From Geodermatophilus obscurus (GTDB lineage: Bacteria > Actinomycetota > Actinomycetes > Mycobacteriales > Geodermatophilaceae), in contig NZ_FOWE01000012.1 in NCBI RefSeq assembly GCF_900115395.1, positions 1-64,000 on the forward strand: DNA of 64,000 nucleotides. The letters run 5' to 3'. The position numbers were made by a program, and so were the translations under genes. Positions 16,909 to 24,731 of this stretch are shown here, one piece after another. Under the pieces are notes generated by a model. That model made no database searches. It saw only the letters and a list, made by a program, of their open reading frames with translations, and had not been told where the DNA came from. Each line of letters opens with the position of its first letter. The first letter of the stretch is position 1.

Positions 16909-17438
16909 CCACCTCCGTCGACCGCCCGCAGACCGATGCCGAGCGCACCGTGTCCGTCACCGTCAACGGCGTCCCGCGCGAGGCCACCGTGCCGGTGCGC
17001 CGGGTGCTGTCGGACCTCCTGCGCGACGACCTCGGCCTGACCGGCACGCACGTGGGCTGCGCGCACGGCGTCTGCGGCTCGTGCACGGTCATGGTCGACG
17101 GCGACCCGGTGCGCTCCTGCCTGGTGCTGGCCGTGCAGGTGCAGGGCGCCTCGGTGACCACCGTCGAGGGCCTGGCCCGCGAGGACGAGCGCGGCGGGCA
17201 GGTGCTGCACCCGGTGCAGGAGGCCTTCCGCGAGTGCCACGCCCTGCAGTGCGGCTACTGCACGCCGGGCTTCCTCGTGACGATCGCCGCGGGCCTGGAG
17301 GCCCGGGACGCCGCGGAGGAGATCTCCGAGGAGGAGGTCGACGAGCTCGTGGGCGGCAACCTCTGCCGGTGCACCGGCTACGCCAACATCAAGAAGGCCG
17401 TCCGCCACGCCGCCGCGACCATGCGGGACGGGCAGTGA
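16905..17438 (+). CDS. molybdenum hydroxylase 2Fe-2S subunit (CoxS-like)
   Basis: A 177-residue small subunit with two 2Fe-2S clusters. The N-terminal plant-ferredoxin-type cluster uses GCAHGVCGSC plus a later Cys, and the C-terminal cluster uses CGYCTPGF and CRCTGY. This is the standard pattern of xanthine dehydrogenase/CO dehydrogenase small subunits. It sits between the FAD and Mo subunits and shuttles electrons between them. An unusual acidic stretch (EEISEEEVDE) lies before the last Cys pair. Confidence 0.95.
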   Translation: MTTSVDRPQTDAERTVSVTVNGVPREATVPVRRVLSDLLRDDLGLTGTHVGCAHGVCGSCTVMVDGDPVRSCLVLAVQVQGASVTTVEGLAREDERGGQVLHPVQEAFRECHALQCGYCTPGFLVTIAAGLEARDAAEEISEEEVDELVGGNLCRCTGYANIKKAVRHAAATMRDGQ

Positions 17439-17466
17439 CCGCCATTCGCGCGCGGAAGGCGGACCG

Positions 17467-19881
17467 GTGACGACCAAGCTGTTCGGCGAGCCGGTCCGGC
17501 GGCGCGAGGACGCCCGCCTCATCACCGGCAAGGGCCGCTACCTCGACGACATCGGCGCGAACGCGCTGGCCGCCGCCTTCGTGCGCAGCCCGCACGCGCA
17601 CGCCCGGATCACCGGCATCGACGCCGAGGCCGCGCTCGACGTCGAGGGCCTGGTCGCGATCTACACCTACGAGGACCTCACCGGCCCCATGGCCGAGCCG
17701 CTGCCGGTGCTCATCCCCCACCCGCAGCTGCACGCCCCGCGCACCGGCTACCCGCTGGCCAACGGCGTCGTCCACCACGTCGGCGAGCCCGTCGTCATGG
17801 TGGTGGCCACCGACCGCTACGTCGCCGAGGACGCCGCCGAGCGGATCGTCGTCACCTACGAGGAGCTGCCGGTCGTCGTCGGGGTCGACGCCGCCCGCGA
17901 GGCGCGCGCCGCCGTCCACGATGACGTCCCCGACAACGTGGCCGCGCGCCACCACCAGGAGACCGGCGACGTCGAGGCCGCCCTGGCCGCCGCGCCGCAC
18001 ACGCTCTCCTTCACCCAGTACATCGAGCGCAGCGCCTGCATGCCCCTGGAGGGCAAGGGCGTGCACGCCCGCTGGGACGCCGACGACGCCAGCTTGCGCG
18101 TGTACTCGAGCACCCAGGCCTCGACGTCGGTGCGCGCGGCGATCGCGGCCAAGCTCGAGCTGTCGCTGGACCGCGTCGAGGTGATCGCGCCCGACGTCGG
18201 CGGCGGCTTCGGCGTCAAGATCGTGCACCCGTGGCCGGAGGAGCTGCTGGTGCCGATGGCGGCGATCCGGCTCGGCCGCGAGGTCAAGTGGGCCGAGGAC
18301 CGGCGCGAGCACTTCATCGGCAGCGCCCACGAGCGCCAGCAGCGCCAGGAGATCACCGTCGGGTACGACGACGACGGCCGAGTCACCGCCCTCGACGTGC
18401 ACGTCTGGCACGACAACGGCGCCTACACGCCCTACGGGATCATCGTGCCGATCGTGACGGCGACCCAGCTGGTCGGGCCGTACGCGCTGCCGGTGTACCG
18501 GGTGGTCGTCGAGAGCGTCTACACCAACACCGTCATCGTCACGCCCTACCGCGGGGCCGGGCGGCCGCAGGGCTGCTACGCGATGGAGCGGACGATGGAC
18601 CGCATCGCCGACGCGCTCGGCCTCGACCGCGCCGAGGTCCGCCGTCGCAACCTGATCACGCCCGACCAGTTCCCCTACGACCACCGCCTGACGTTCCAGG
18701 ACGGCCGGCCGGTCATCTACGACTCCGGCGACTACCCCGGCCTGCTCGACAAGCTCGTCGCGCTGGTCGGCTGGGACGAGGCCGAGGCGCTGCGTGCCGA
18801 CGCGCGGGCGCGCGGGAAGCTGCTCGGCGTCGGCATGGCCCTCTACGTCGAGGGCACCGGCCCCGGCCCCTACGAGGGCGGGCACGTGCAGGTGCTCGGC
18901 AGCGGCAAGGTGCTCGTCTCCACCGGCCTGACCTCGCAGGGCCAGGGCCACGAGACGGTGTTCGCCCAGATCGTCGCCTCCGAGCTGGGGGTGCCGATCG
19001 ACGACGTCGAGGTGCACACCGGCGACACCCGCCGCTTCGCCTACGCCGTCGGCACCTTCGCCTCCCGCGCCGCGGTGATGAGCGGCAACGCCGTCGCGCT
19101 GGCCGCCCGCGGGGTGCGGGAGAAGGCCATCCGCATCGCCGCCGAGGTGCTGGAGGCCAACCCGGAGGACCTGGAGATCGACGAGGGCCTGGTGCAGGTC
19201 AAGGGCACGCCGGGGGCGTCGATCCCGCTGCGCACGGTCGCGGTGCTGTCCAACCCGCTGCGCTACGCCTTCGACGAGGCGGCCAAGCAGGCGACGCAGT
19301 TCGCGCGGGCCGGCTCCGACGACAAGCCACCGGTCGCGCCCGGGGACGCCCCGGGCCTGGAGCACCGCGACTACTACTCACCGATCCGGTCGACCTTCGC
19401 CTCCGGCGCGCACGCGGCCGTGGTGGAGATCGACCCGCAGACGTGGGAGATCGACGTCGTCCGGTACGCCGTGGTGCACGACTGCGGCAACGTGGTGAAC
19501 CCGATGATCGTCGAGGGCCAGGTGCACGGCGGCGTCGCGCAGGGCGTGGGCGGGGCGCTCTACGAGCGGATGGCCTACGACGGCGACGGGCAGCTGCAGA
19601 ACGCGTCGTTCATGGACTTCCTCATGCCCTACGCCTCCGAGGTGCCCGACATCGTGATCGACCACCAGGAGACGCCCTCGCCGCTCAATCCCCTGGGCAT
19701 CAAGGGCGCCGGTGAGGCCGGCGTCATCCCGGGGACGGCGGCCATCGCCTCGGCGATCGAGGACGCGACCGGCCGGCGGATCACGTCGATGCCGATCTCG
19801 CCCACCGAGCTCTACGACCTGATGAGAGACGAGACGGCGGAGCGCACGGCTGCGTCGGAGAGAACGGGAGCCCCTGCGTGA
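17467..19881 (+). CDS. molybdenum hydroxylase catalytic subunit (CoxL/XdhA-like)
   Basis: An 804-residue molybdopterin-cytosine-dinucleotide-type large subunit. Cofactor motifs are GGGFGVKI, PYRGAGRPQG, GQGHETVF and the catalytic Glu in GIKGAGEAGVIPG (Glu750). The active-site loop has YRGAGR, not the AYRCSFR of form I CO dehydrogenase, so this is not a true CO oxidiser. It probably hydroxylates an N-heterocycle or aldehyde. Linkage to a UraA-like permease and a shared operator with the barbiturase-family gene suggest a uracil/thymine dehydrogenase-like role. That enzyme is a Mo-hydroxylase in Rhodococcus, but the assignment here is inference. No cofactor-insertion gene (XdhC/CoxF type) is adjacent. 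Confidence 0.92.
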   Translation: MTTKLFGEPVRRREDARLITGKGRYLDDIGANALAAAFVRSPHAHARITGIDAEAALDVEGLVAIYTYEDLTGPMAEPLPVLIPHPQLHAPRTGYPLANGVVHHVGEPVVMVVATDRYVAEDAAERIVVTYEELPVVVGVDAAREARAAVHDDVPDNVAARHHQETGDVEAALAAAPHTLSFTQYIERSACMPLEGKGVHARWDADDASLRVYSSTQASTSVRAAIAAKLELSLDRVEVIAPDVGGGFGVKIVHPWPEELLVPMAAIRLGREVKWAEDRREHFIGSAHERQQRQEITVGYDDDGRVTALDVHVWHDNGAYTPYGIIVPIVTATQLVGPYALPVYRVVVESVYTNTVIVTPYRGAGRPQGCYAMERTMDRIADALGLDRAEVRRRNLITPDQFPYDHRLTFQDGRPVIYDSGDYPGLLDKLVALVGWDEAEALRADARARGKLLGVGMALYVEGTGPGPYEGGHVQVLGSGKVLVSTGLTSQGQGHETVFAQIVASELGVPIDDVEVHTGDTRRFAYAVGTFASRAAVMSGNAVALAARGVREKAIRIAAEVLEANPEDLEIDEGLVQVKGTPGASIPLRTVAVLSNPLRYAFDEAAKQATQFARAGSDDKPPVAPGDAPGLEHRDYYSPIRSTFASGAHAAVVEIDPQTWEIDVVRYAVVHDCGNVVNPMIVEGQVHGGVAQGVGGALYERMAYDGDGQLQNASFMDFLMPYASEVPDIVIDHQETPSPLNPLGIKGAGEAGVIPGTAAIASAIEDATGRRITSMPISPTELYDLMRDETAERTAASERTGAPA

Positions 19882-20570
19882 ACCTCGACGGCTCGGCGGT
19901 GCTGCACGGCACGCCGGAGGAGGTCTGGACGGTCATCACCGACCCCGCGGTGCTGGCCCGCACGATCCCCGGCTGCGAGTCGCTGGAGCGCACGGGCGAG
20001 GACGCCTACCGCATGGACGTCGCGGTGGGCGTCGGCGCGATCCGCGGGACCTACGCCGGCGAGGTGCGGCTGAGCGACCAGCAGCGGCCGTCGTCCTACG
20101 TCATGCACGCGTCGGGCGCGGGCGCGCCGGGCAACGTTCGGGCGCGGGTGACCATCGAGCTGCAGCCCACCGACGAGGGGACGACGCTGACGTACTCGGC
20201 CGACGCCGTCGTGGGCGGGCCGGTGGCCGGCGTGGGTCAGCGGATGATCAGCGGCGTCGCCAAGCGGATGGCCGGGCAGTTCTTCACCGCCATCGACCGT
20301 GAGCTGACCTCCGGTGCGCCGGTGGAGACCGCGCCGGCCGCCGCCCGCGCGTCGTCGACGGCCGTCAGCTCGACCGGGTCGCCCCAGGCCGTTCCCGCGG
20401 GAACGCCGGACGAGTCCGCCCCCCAGGTGTTCAGCGGGACCCGGGCCCCGGCCGCCTCGGCGTCCTCGCCGTCGTCGGACGTGCGGACCCTCGCCGTCGG
20501 CGCGCTCGGCGGCGCCGGCCTCACCCTGCTCGGCGTCCTGGTCGGCTGGCTGCTCGGCCGCCGCCGCTAG
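19878..20570 (+). CDS. CoxG-like SRPBCC protein with C-terminal membrane anchor
   Basis: A 230-residue protein. Residues 1-145 are an SRPBCC/CoxG domain (LHGTPEEVWTVITDPAVLARTIPGC), a Ala/Ser/Pro-rich linker of about 50 residues follows, and the protein ends with a single membrane helix and GRRR. CoxG proteins accompany Mo-hydroxylases and are thought to recruit the enzyme to the cytoplasmic membrane. The start GTG overlaps the stop of the large subunit, and it is the last gene of the operon before a strong hairpin. Confidence 0.88.
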   Translation: MNLDGSAVLHGTPEEVWTVITDPAVLARTIPGCESLERTGEDAYRMDVAVGVGAIRGTYAGEVRLSDQQRPSSYVMHASGAGAPGNVRARVTIELQPTDEGTTLTYSADAVVGGPVAGVGQRMISGVAKRMAGQFFTAIDRELTSGAPVETAPAAARASSTAVSSTGSPQAVPAGTPDESAPQVFSGTRAPAASASSPSSDVRTLAVGALGGAGLTLLGVLVGWLLGRRR

Positions 20571-20586
20571 AGGCGCCCACGCGCGC

Positions 20587-20622
20587 CGAGGACGGCCCCG
20601 GCAGGTGCCGGGGCCGTCCTCG
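20587..20622. terminator. bidirectional hairpin terminator
   Basis: A perfect 17-bp stem (CGAGGACGGCCCCGGCA and its complement) with a 2-nt loop lies between the convergent CoxG-like and beta-helix genes. Confidence 0.75.
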
Positions 20623-20639
20623 GGCGGGTGCCTGCGGGC

Positions 20640-21986
20640 TCAGACCGGCTGCGGCAGGCCGCACATGGTCTGCGGGGAGCCGCCGTCGCAGTGGTTGCCC
20701 CGGAACACGAGTCCGTCACCCGGGGGCAGCAGCGGCGGGATCGAGGGGTCGCTGACGAAGATGTCCATGTGCACCCGCCCGAAGCCGGTCGGCGGGTTCC
20801 CGATGGGACCGAATCCCACGTTCTCCCCGAAGTAGTTGCCCTTCACCCGGACGTTCTCGACCGGTCCGGCGCTCGTGGCCTGGCCGGGCTGGACGTTGAA
20901 CGCGGGCAGGCTGATCAGGGTCAGCCCACCGGCCGGGTTGGTCAGGAACGGCACGCTCGCCGGGAGAGTGGGCGCGTTGTCGGCGATGACGTTGCCGGCG
21001 ATCGTCACGTCGTCGGAGTTGACCACCTGCATCCCGACGCCGGAGACGTGCTGGTCCCCGTCCCGGCCCTGGAGGCAGTAGCGGTCGTTGTCCGTCGCGA
21101 AGTTCCCCGTGATGCGGAAGGCGCCGCTGAGCACGTTGCGGGAGGCGTCGGGCACCTCGGTGGCGACGTCGTCGAACAGCAGCAGGCCGATGCAGTTGCC
21201 CGACAGGGTGTTCCCGGCGACACGGCCGCCGCGGGCCTCCCGCAGGAAGATCCCGAGGTTGTACCCCTCGACGTGGTTGCCGGAGATGTGGGCGGACGCG
21301 CCGTCGGAGTCCCCGACGGAGATCCCGGCGGTGCCGGAGTCCGGCCTCGTCTCGCTCCCCCGGTCACGGCCGAACTCGGTGTTGCCGCTGATCCGGATGT
21401 TCGTCGAGTCGAGGGCGATGATGCCGTAGCGGTCGTGCTCGTGGCCCGAGGTGCCGCTCACCCGGAACCCGTCGGCTCCCCAGGCGACGATCCCGCTGGC
21501 GGGGTGGTTGCGGGTGGTCAGGCCGCTGACCCGGACCGGGCTGTCGGGGGCCAGGAAGAAGAATCCGGAGACGTTGTCGGCGAGCGTCGTGTCGTCGTCC
21601 TCGCCGTCGACCCGCTCCTGCTCCTCCCAGCACCTGTGACGTTCTCCCTGCTCCTCTGGCAGTGGTGGCAGGTCGGCCGCGGTCTCCCACTCGGGCCACA
21701 CGATGTTCGTCGCGTCGACCCCGGCCCCGCGGATGGTCAGGCCCTTGCCCTGGATGCACACGGCCTCGGTCCAGGTCCCGGCCGCGAGCCGGATGGTGTC
21801 GCCGGAGGCCGCCTTCTCCACCGCCTCCTGGATCGACTCGCCCGGCCGGACGTCCCACGTCCGGCCGCCGGTCGCCGACGCCGTCCCCGGCAGGGCGGTC
21901 ACCAGCAGGGCGCCGGCCCCGGCCACCGCCAGGGCGCGCACTGCCCGGCCTCGAGGCCTCGTTCTCGTCGTCGGTGGTGTGTCCAT
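20640..21986 (-). CDS. secreted right-handed beta-helix protein (NosD/pectate-lyase fold)
   Basis: A 448-residue protein. Its N-terminus is TRTRPRGR followed by a hydrophobic core and an ASA-type cleavage site near residue 38, so it is probably exported. The rest is a parallel beta-helix with regular turns, such as TWDVRPGESIQEAVEKA, GLTIRGAGVDATNI, NIRISGNTEFG, AHISGNHVEGY, RVAGNTLSGN, VTIAGNVIADN and VRVKGNYFGENV. This fold occurs in NosD copper proteins, polysaccharide lyases and many unknowns. No catalytic set or metal site is convincing, so the function is unassigned. Two cysteine pairs may form disulfides. It is downstream of two LuxR-type regulators on the same strand. Confidence 0.75.
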   Translation of the reverse strand: MDTPPTTRTRPRGRAVRALAVAGAGALLVTALPGTASATGGRTWDVRPGESIQEAVEKAASGDTIRLAAGTWTEAVCIQGKGLTIRGAGVDATNIVWPEWETAADLPPLPEEQGERHRCWEEQERVDGEDDDTTLADNVSGFFFLAPDSPVRVSGLTTRNHPASGIVAWGADGFRVSGTSGHEHDRYGIIALDSTNIRISGNTEFGRDRGSETRPDSGTAGISVGDSDGASAHISGNHVEGYNLGIFLREARGGRVAGNTLSGNCIGLLLFDDVATEVPDASRNVLSGAFRITGNFATDNDRYCLQGRDGDQHVSGVGMQVVNSDDVTIAGNVIADNAPTLPASVPFLTNPAGGLTLISLPAFNVQPGQATSAGPVENVRVKGNYFGENVGFGPIGNPPTGFGRVHMDIFVSDPSIPPLLPPGDGLVFRGNHCDGGSPQTMCGLPQPV

Positions 21987-22261
21987 GGGACGCCCTCTCT
22001 CGGGGGTGGGCGGCGTCCCGGACGGTCGCGGGTGCGGCGCGGGAGCCTGTGAGGTGCCTGGCGACGCGCCACACACTCCCTGGGAGGACCCGGCGGGAAG
22101 AACCGGCCGGGGTATGAACGTGTGCCCACCCCGGGTCGCAGGACCGCGGTCCACCCGTACGGACACGACCGCCGCACCAGCCGTGTCTCCACCCCCGGGC
22201 GCACCGGGCGGCCGCAGGTGGCACGACCCGGGTCGGAGGCGGGCGCCGGGCCCGACCTCGC
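21987..22261. other. intergenic region before the beta-helix gene
   Basis: 275 bp without a credible gene. It must hold the promoter of the beta-helix gene and the 3' end of the regulator transcript. I see no clear -10, operator or terminator. Confidence 0.4.
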
Positions 22262-23071
22262 TCAGAGGGCGGGCGAGGAGTCCCGGTTCACCATGATCGC
22301 GAGCTGGGTCCGGCTGCGGACCCCCAGCCGCCGCATCGAAGCGGTCAGGTGGCTCTTGACCGTCGCCAGGCTGAGGAACAGCCGGCGGGCGATCTCCTCG
22401 TTGCTCAGCCCCTGCGCCACCAGCTCGGCCACCTCGCGCTGCCGGTCGGTGAGCCGGTCGAGGGCGCGCTGGGAGGCCTGGGCGGGCACCGAGGGGTCGG
22501 CCAGGTAGCGGACGAGCTCGCTGGTGGCCGAGGAGTCGATGTCCGGCTCGTGCCGGGCCAGGGCCCGGACGGCCTCGATCATCCGCGCGGCGCAGGCGCG
22601 TCGCGGCAGGTAGCCCCGGACCCCGGCCCGCAGGACGTCGACGAGGTCGGCACCGCGGTCCTCCCGCGGCTCGGCGAGGACCAGCACCGCCGTCCCGCGT
22701 CGGCACAGGTCACGCAGCAGCGGCAGCGCGGCGCCCTCGACGAGGCACTGGCGGGCGATGACGACCTGGACGGGCACCTGCTCGCCGGCGGTCAGCGCCC
22801 CGGGCAGGTGATCGGTCTCGGCGACGACGGCGATGTCGGGCTCGGCCTCGAGGACGACCCGCAACCCCAGCCGGAAGACCTCCTGGTCCTCGCAGAGCAG
22901 GACGCGCACGAGGCTCGACGGCGGCCGGGCGAGCAGCGGGCGGACCGGCCGGGGTGCCGGGCGGACGCGCGGCGGCCCCGGGTGCCCCGGCGTGGACGCG
23001 GCAGGGCCGTGCGGCCGGTGCACGCGCGGGCCGGATGGACCCACCCTGCCCGGGACGTCGTCGGAGTTCAC
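22262..23071 (-). CDS. orphan LuxR-type regulator with degenerate receiver (1)
   Basis: A 269-residue NarL/FixJ-family regulator: a receiver-like domain (about 75-195) and a LuxR HTH (LTDRQREVAELVAQGLSNEEIARRLFLSLATVKSHLTASMRRL). The acidic pair is kept (LLCEDQEV), but the phosphorylated Asp position reads VVIARQ and the usual Lys is Arg (GYLPRR). It should not be controlled by normal phosphorylation. The start is the GTG with GGGGGAA 7 nt upstream, giving a Pro/Arg-rich N-terminal extension. Its place beside the polyketide operon suggests a pathway regulator of the atypical-response-regulator kind, possibly ligand-sensing. Confidence 0.83.
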   Translation of the reverse strand: MNSDDVPGRVGPSGPRVHRPHGPAASTPGHPGPPRVRPAPRPVRPLLARPPSSLVRVLLCEDQEVFRLGLRVVLEAEPDIAVVAETDHLPGALTAGEQVPVQVVIARQCLVEGAALPLLRDLCRRGTAVLVLAEPREDRGADLVDVLRAGVRGYLPRRACAARMIEAVRALARHEPDIDSSATSELVRYLADPSVPAQASQRALDRLTDRQREVAELVAQGLSNEEIARRLFLSLATVKSHLTASMRRLGVRSRTQLAIMVNRDSSPAL

Positions 23072-23303
23072 TGTGTGTTCCCCCTGCCCGGTCGATGACG
23101 GGGTCGCGGTGGCCGGGGACTCCAGCCGTACAGAACCCGTCCGTCTCAGCGGACTCAGCCGAACCGTAGCGCGCAATCGAGCTGCGCAGGCAGGAACTCT
23201 GCACTCGAGTCACAGCGCGCGTCCAGGCTGCTGCCAGCTACGGGGGCCACCACCTCCTCACCCGGTCGGGTGCACACGCAGCGTGATCGGTTCGACACGG
23301 AGG

Positions 23304-24032
23304 TCAGCCGTTGGCCGGACCGGCCTGCCGGCCGTCACCGGGCCGGGTCCTGCGGTTGACGTGGATGGCGAGCTGGGTGCGGTCGCGCAGCCCCAGCCGC
23401 CGCAGCGCCACGGTGATGTGCCCCTTGACCGTGGCCCGGCTGACCTCGAGGCGGGCGGCGATCTCCGCGTTGGTCAGCCCCTCGGCCACCAGCTCCGAGA
23501 CGGCCTGCTGTCGCGCGGTGAGCGGGTTGCGGCCGGCCGGCTCGCCCACCGGCCGGGCGCCGTCGAGGTGGTGCAGCAGCTCCCCGGTGACGGCGGCGTC
23601 CAGGAGGGTCTCGCCCCTCAGCACCGCCCGCACGCCCTCCACGAGCCGGTCGGAGCGCACGGTGGTGTGCACGTAGCCCCGCGCCCCCGCGCGCAGCGCC
23701 TCGACCATCTCCTCGCCACTGCCGGCCTCGCCGAGCAGCACCACGCGGGTCCCCGTGGTCGTGAGGGCCCGCACCAGGTCGGGGATGGCCGGCCCCTGCG
23801 TGCCCAGGCCGACCAGCGTGACGTCCGGCTGCAGCTCGGCGGCCAGCGTGAGCGCCTCGTCGGCGTCGGTGGCCTCGGCCACCACGAGGAGGTCGGGGGC
23901 CCAGCGCAGCACCGCCCGCAGACCCTGACGGAGGACCTCGTGGTCGTCGCAGATGAGCACCCGCGCAGGGGGAGCTGCGCCGCCTGAGGCGTCCCTCGGT
24001 CTGGGAACGCTCCCGTCCGGCTCCCCTCCCAT
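23304..24032 (-). CDS. orphan LuxR-type regulator with degenerate receiver (2)
   Basis: A 242-residue regulator, similar in plan to its downstream neighbour. The receiver starts with LICDDHEVLRQGLRAVL, but the phospho-acceptor is Gly (VTLVGLGTQG) and the switch Lys is Thr (GYVHTT). The HTH (LTARQQAVSELVAEGLTNAEIAARLEVSRATVKGHITVALRRL) is intact. The ATG at 24032 is chosen for its GGAG 8 nt upstream; in-frame ATG 24056 and TTG 24101 are alternatives. It is divergent from the polyketide operon, so the 370-bp spacer is the natural target. The two regulators probably arose by duplication and lost phosphorylation in both copies. Confidence 0.83.
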   Translation of the reverse strand: MGGEPDGSVPRPRDASGGAAPPARVLICDDHEVLRQGLRAVLRWAPDLLVVAEATDADEALTLAAELQPDVTLVGLGTQGPAIPDLVRALTTTGTRVVLLGEAGSGEEMVEALRAGARGYVHTTVRSDRLVEGVRAVLRGETLLDAAVTGELLHHLDGARPVGEPAGRNPLTARQQAVSELVAEGLTNAEIAARLEVSRATVKGHITVALRRLGLRDRTQLAIHVNRRTRPGDGRQAGPANG

Positions 24033-24404
24033 ACGTTCAGCTCCGCTCAGGTCCATCCCCCGCGCCCTGTCCTCACGGATGACGCTATCGACGGGAAGCA
24101 ACCGTCCGCCACCGTCCGTGACGCCGCCGCGCGTGACCAGGCGGTGGTTTTCATACCCAGGTCGTGGTCTCCCGGTCCGGAAGGCGGGCCGCGCTCCCCC
24201 CGCGGACGCCCGACCGCGGGGGGCGCGACCCCCTCCGGCCGGTGTCCGCCGCGGTGACCGGACCCCTCCACCCCCGGGCTGACCGGCGGAATCCGACCCC
24301 TGGCCGGTGTCCCGGCGACCCCCACCCGCCTAGCGTCCTCCGGCATCCGCCCAGGCCCGCCGGCTCCCGGCCGGCCCGGCCCCCGCAGCCACGCTGGAGT
24401 GTCC
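24033..24404. other. divergent control region of the polyketide operon
   Basis: 372 bp between the second regulator and the first polyketide gene. On the plus strand TAGCGT (24331-24336) is a possible -10. Upstream are related stretches containing GACCGG and GACCCC (24241-24325), repeated three times imperfectly; they may be regulator sites. Nothing here codes convincingly. Confidence 0.4.
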
Positions 24405-24731
24405 GTGCACCAGACGATGATCATCGCGAGGATGGCCCCGGCCGACGCCCCCCGGGTCGCCGACGTCTTCGCCCGCTCCGACGCCACCTCGATGCCCCAC
24501 GACATCGGCGTGCGCCACCGGTCGCTGTTCACGTTCCACGAGCTCTACGTCCACCTCATCGAGTTCGACCGGCCACCGGCGGAGTCGATGCGCGTCGCGC
24601 AGTCGCTCCCGACGTTCCGGTCGGTCAGCGAGGAGCTTCGGCCCTACATCGAGGCCTACGACCCCGGCTGGCGCTCACCGCAGGACGCCATGGCCCACCG
24701 CTTCTACGAGTGGTCGGCGGACCGGTCGTGA
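24405..24731 (+). CDS. TcmI-family polyketide cyclase
   Basis: A 108-residue single-domain cyclase of the TcmI family, small ferredoxin-like dimers that close the last ring of aromatic polyketides. Family features are the MIIARMAPADAPRVADVF start, MPHDIGVRHRSLFTFHELYVHLIEF and the end AMAHRFYEW. The GTG at 24405 is chosen because homologues begin exactly there, and GGAG lies 5 nt upstream. It is the first gene of the operon and its stop overlaps the next GTG. Confidence 0.88.
   Translation: MHQTMIIARMAPADAPRVADVFARSDATSMPHDIGVRHRSLFTFHELYVHLIEFDRPPAESMRVAQSLPTFRSVSEELRPYIEAYDPGWRSPQDAMAHRFYEWSADRS

Noticed and set aside
17467..19881. Aerobic CO dehydrogenase (form I CoxL)
   Set aside because: The AYRCSFR active-site loop is absent; PYRGAGRPQG is present instead. 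The neighbouring permease and the shared operator also point to an N-heterocycle.
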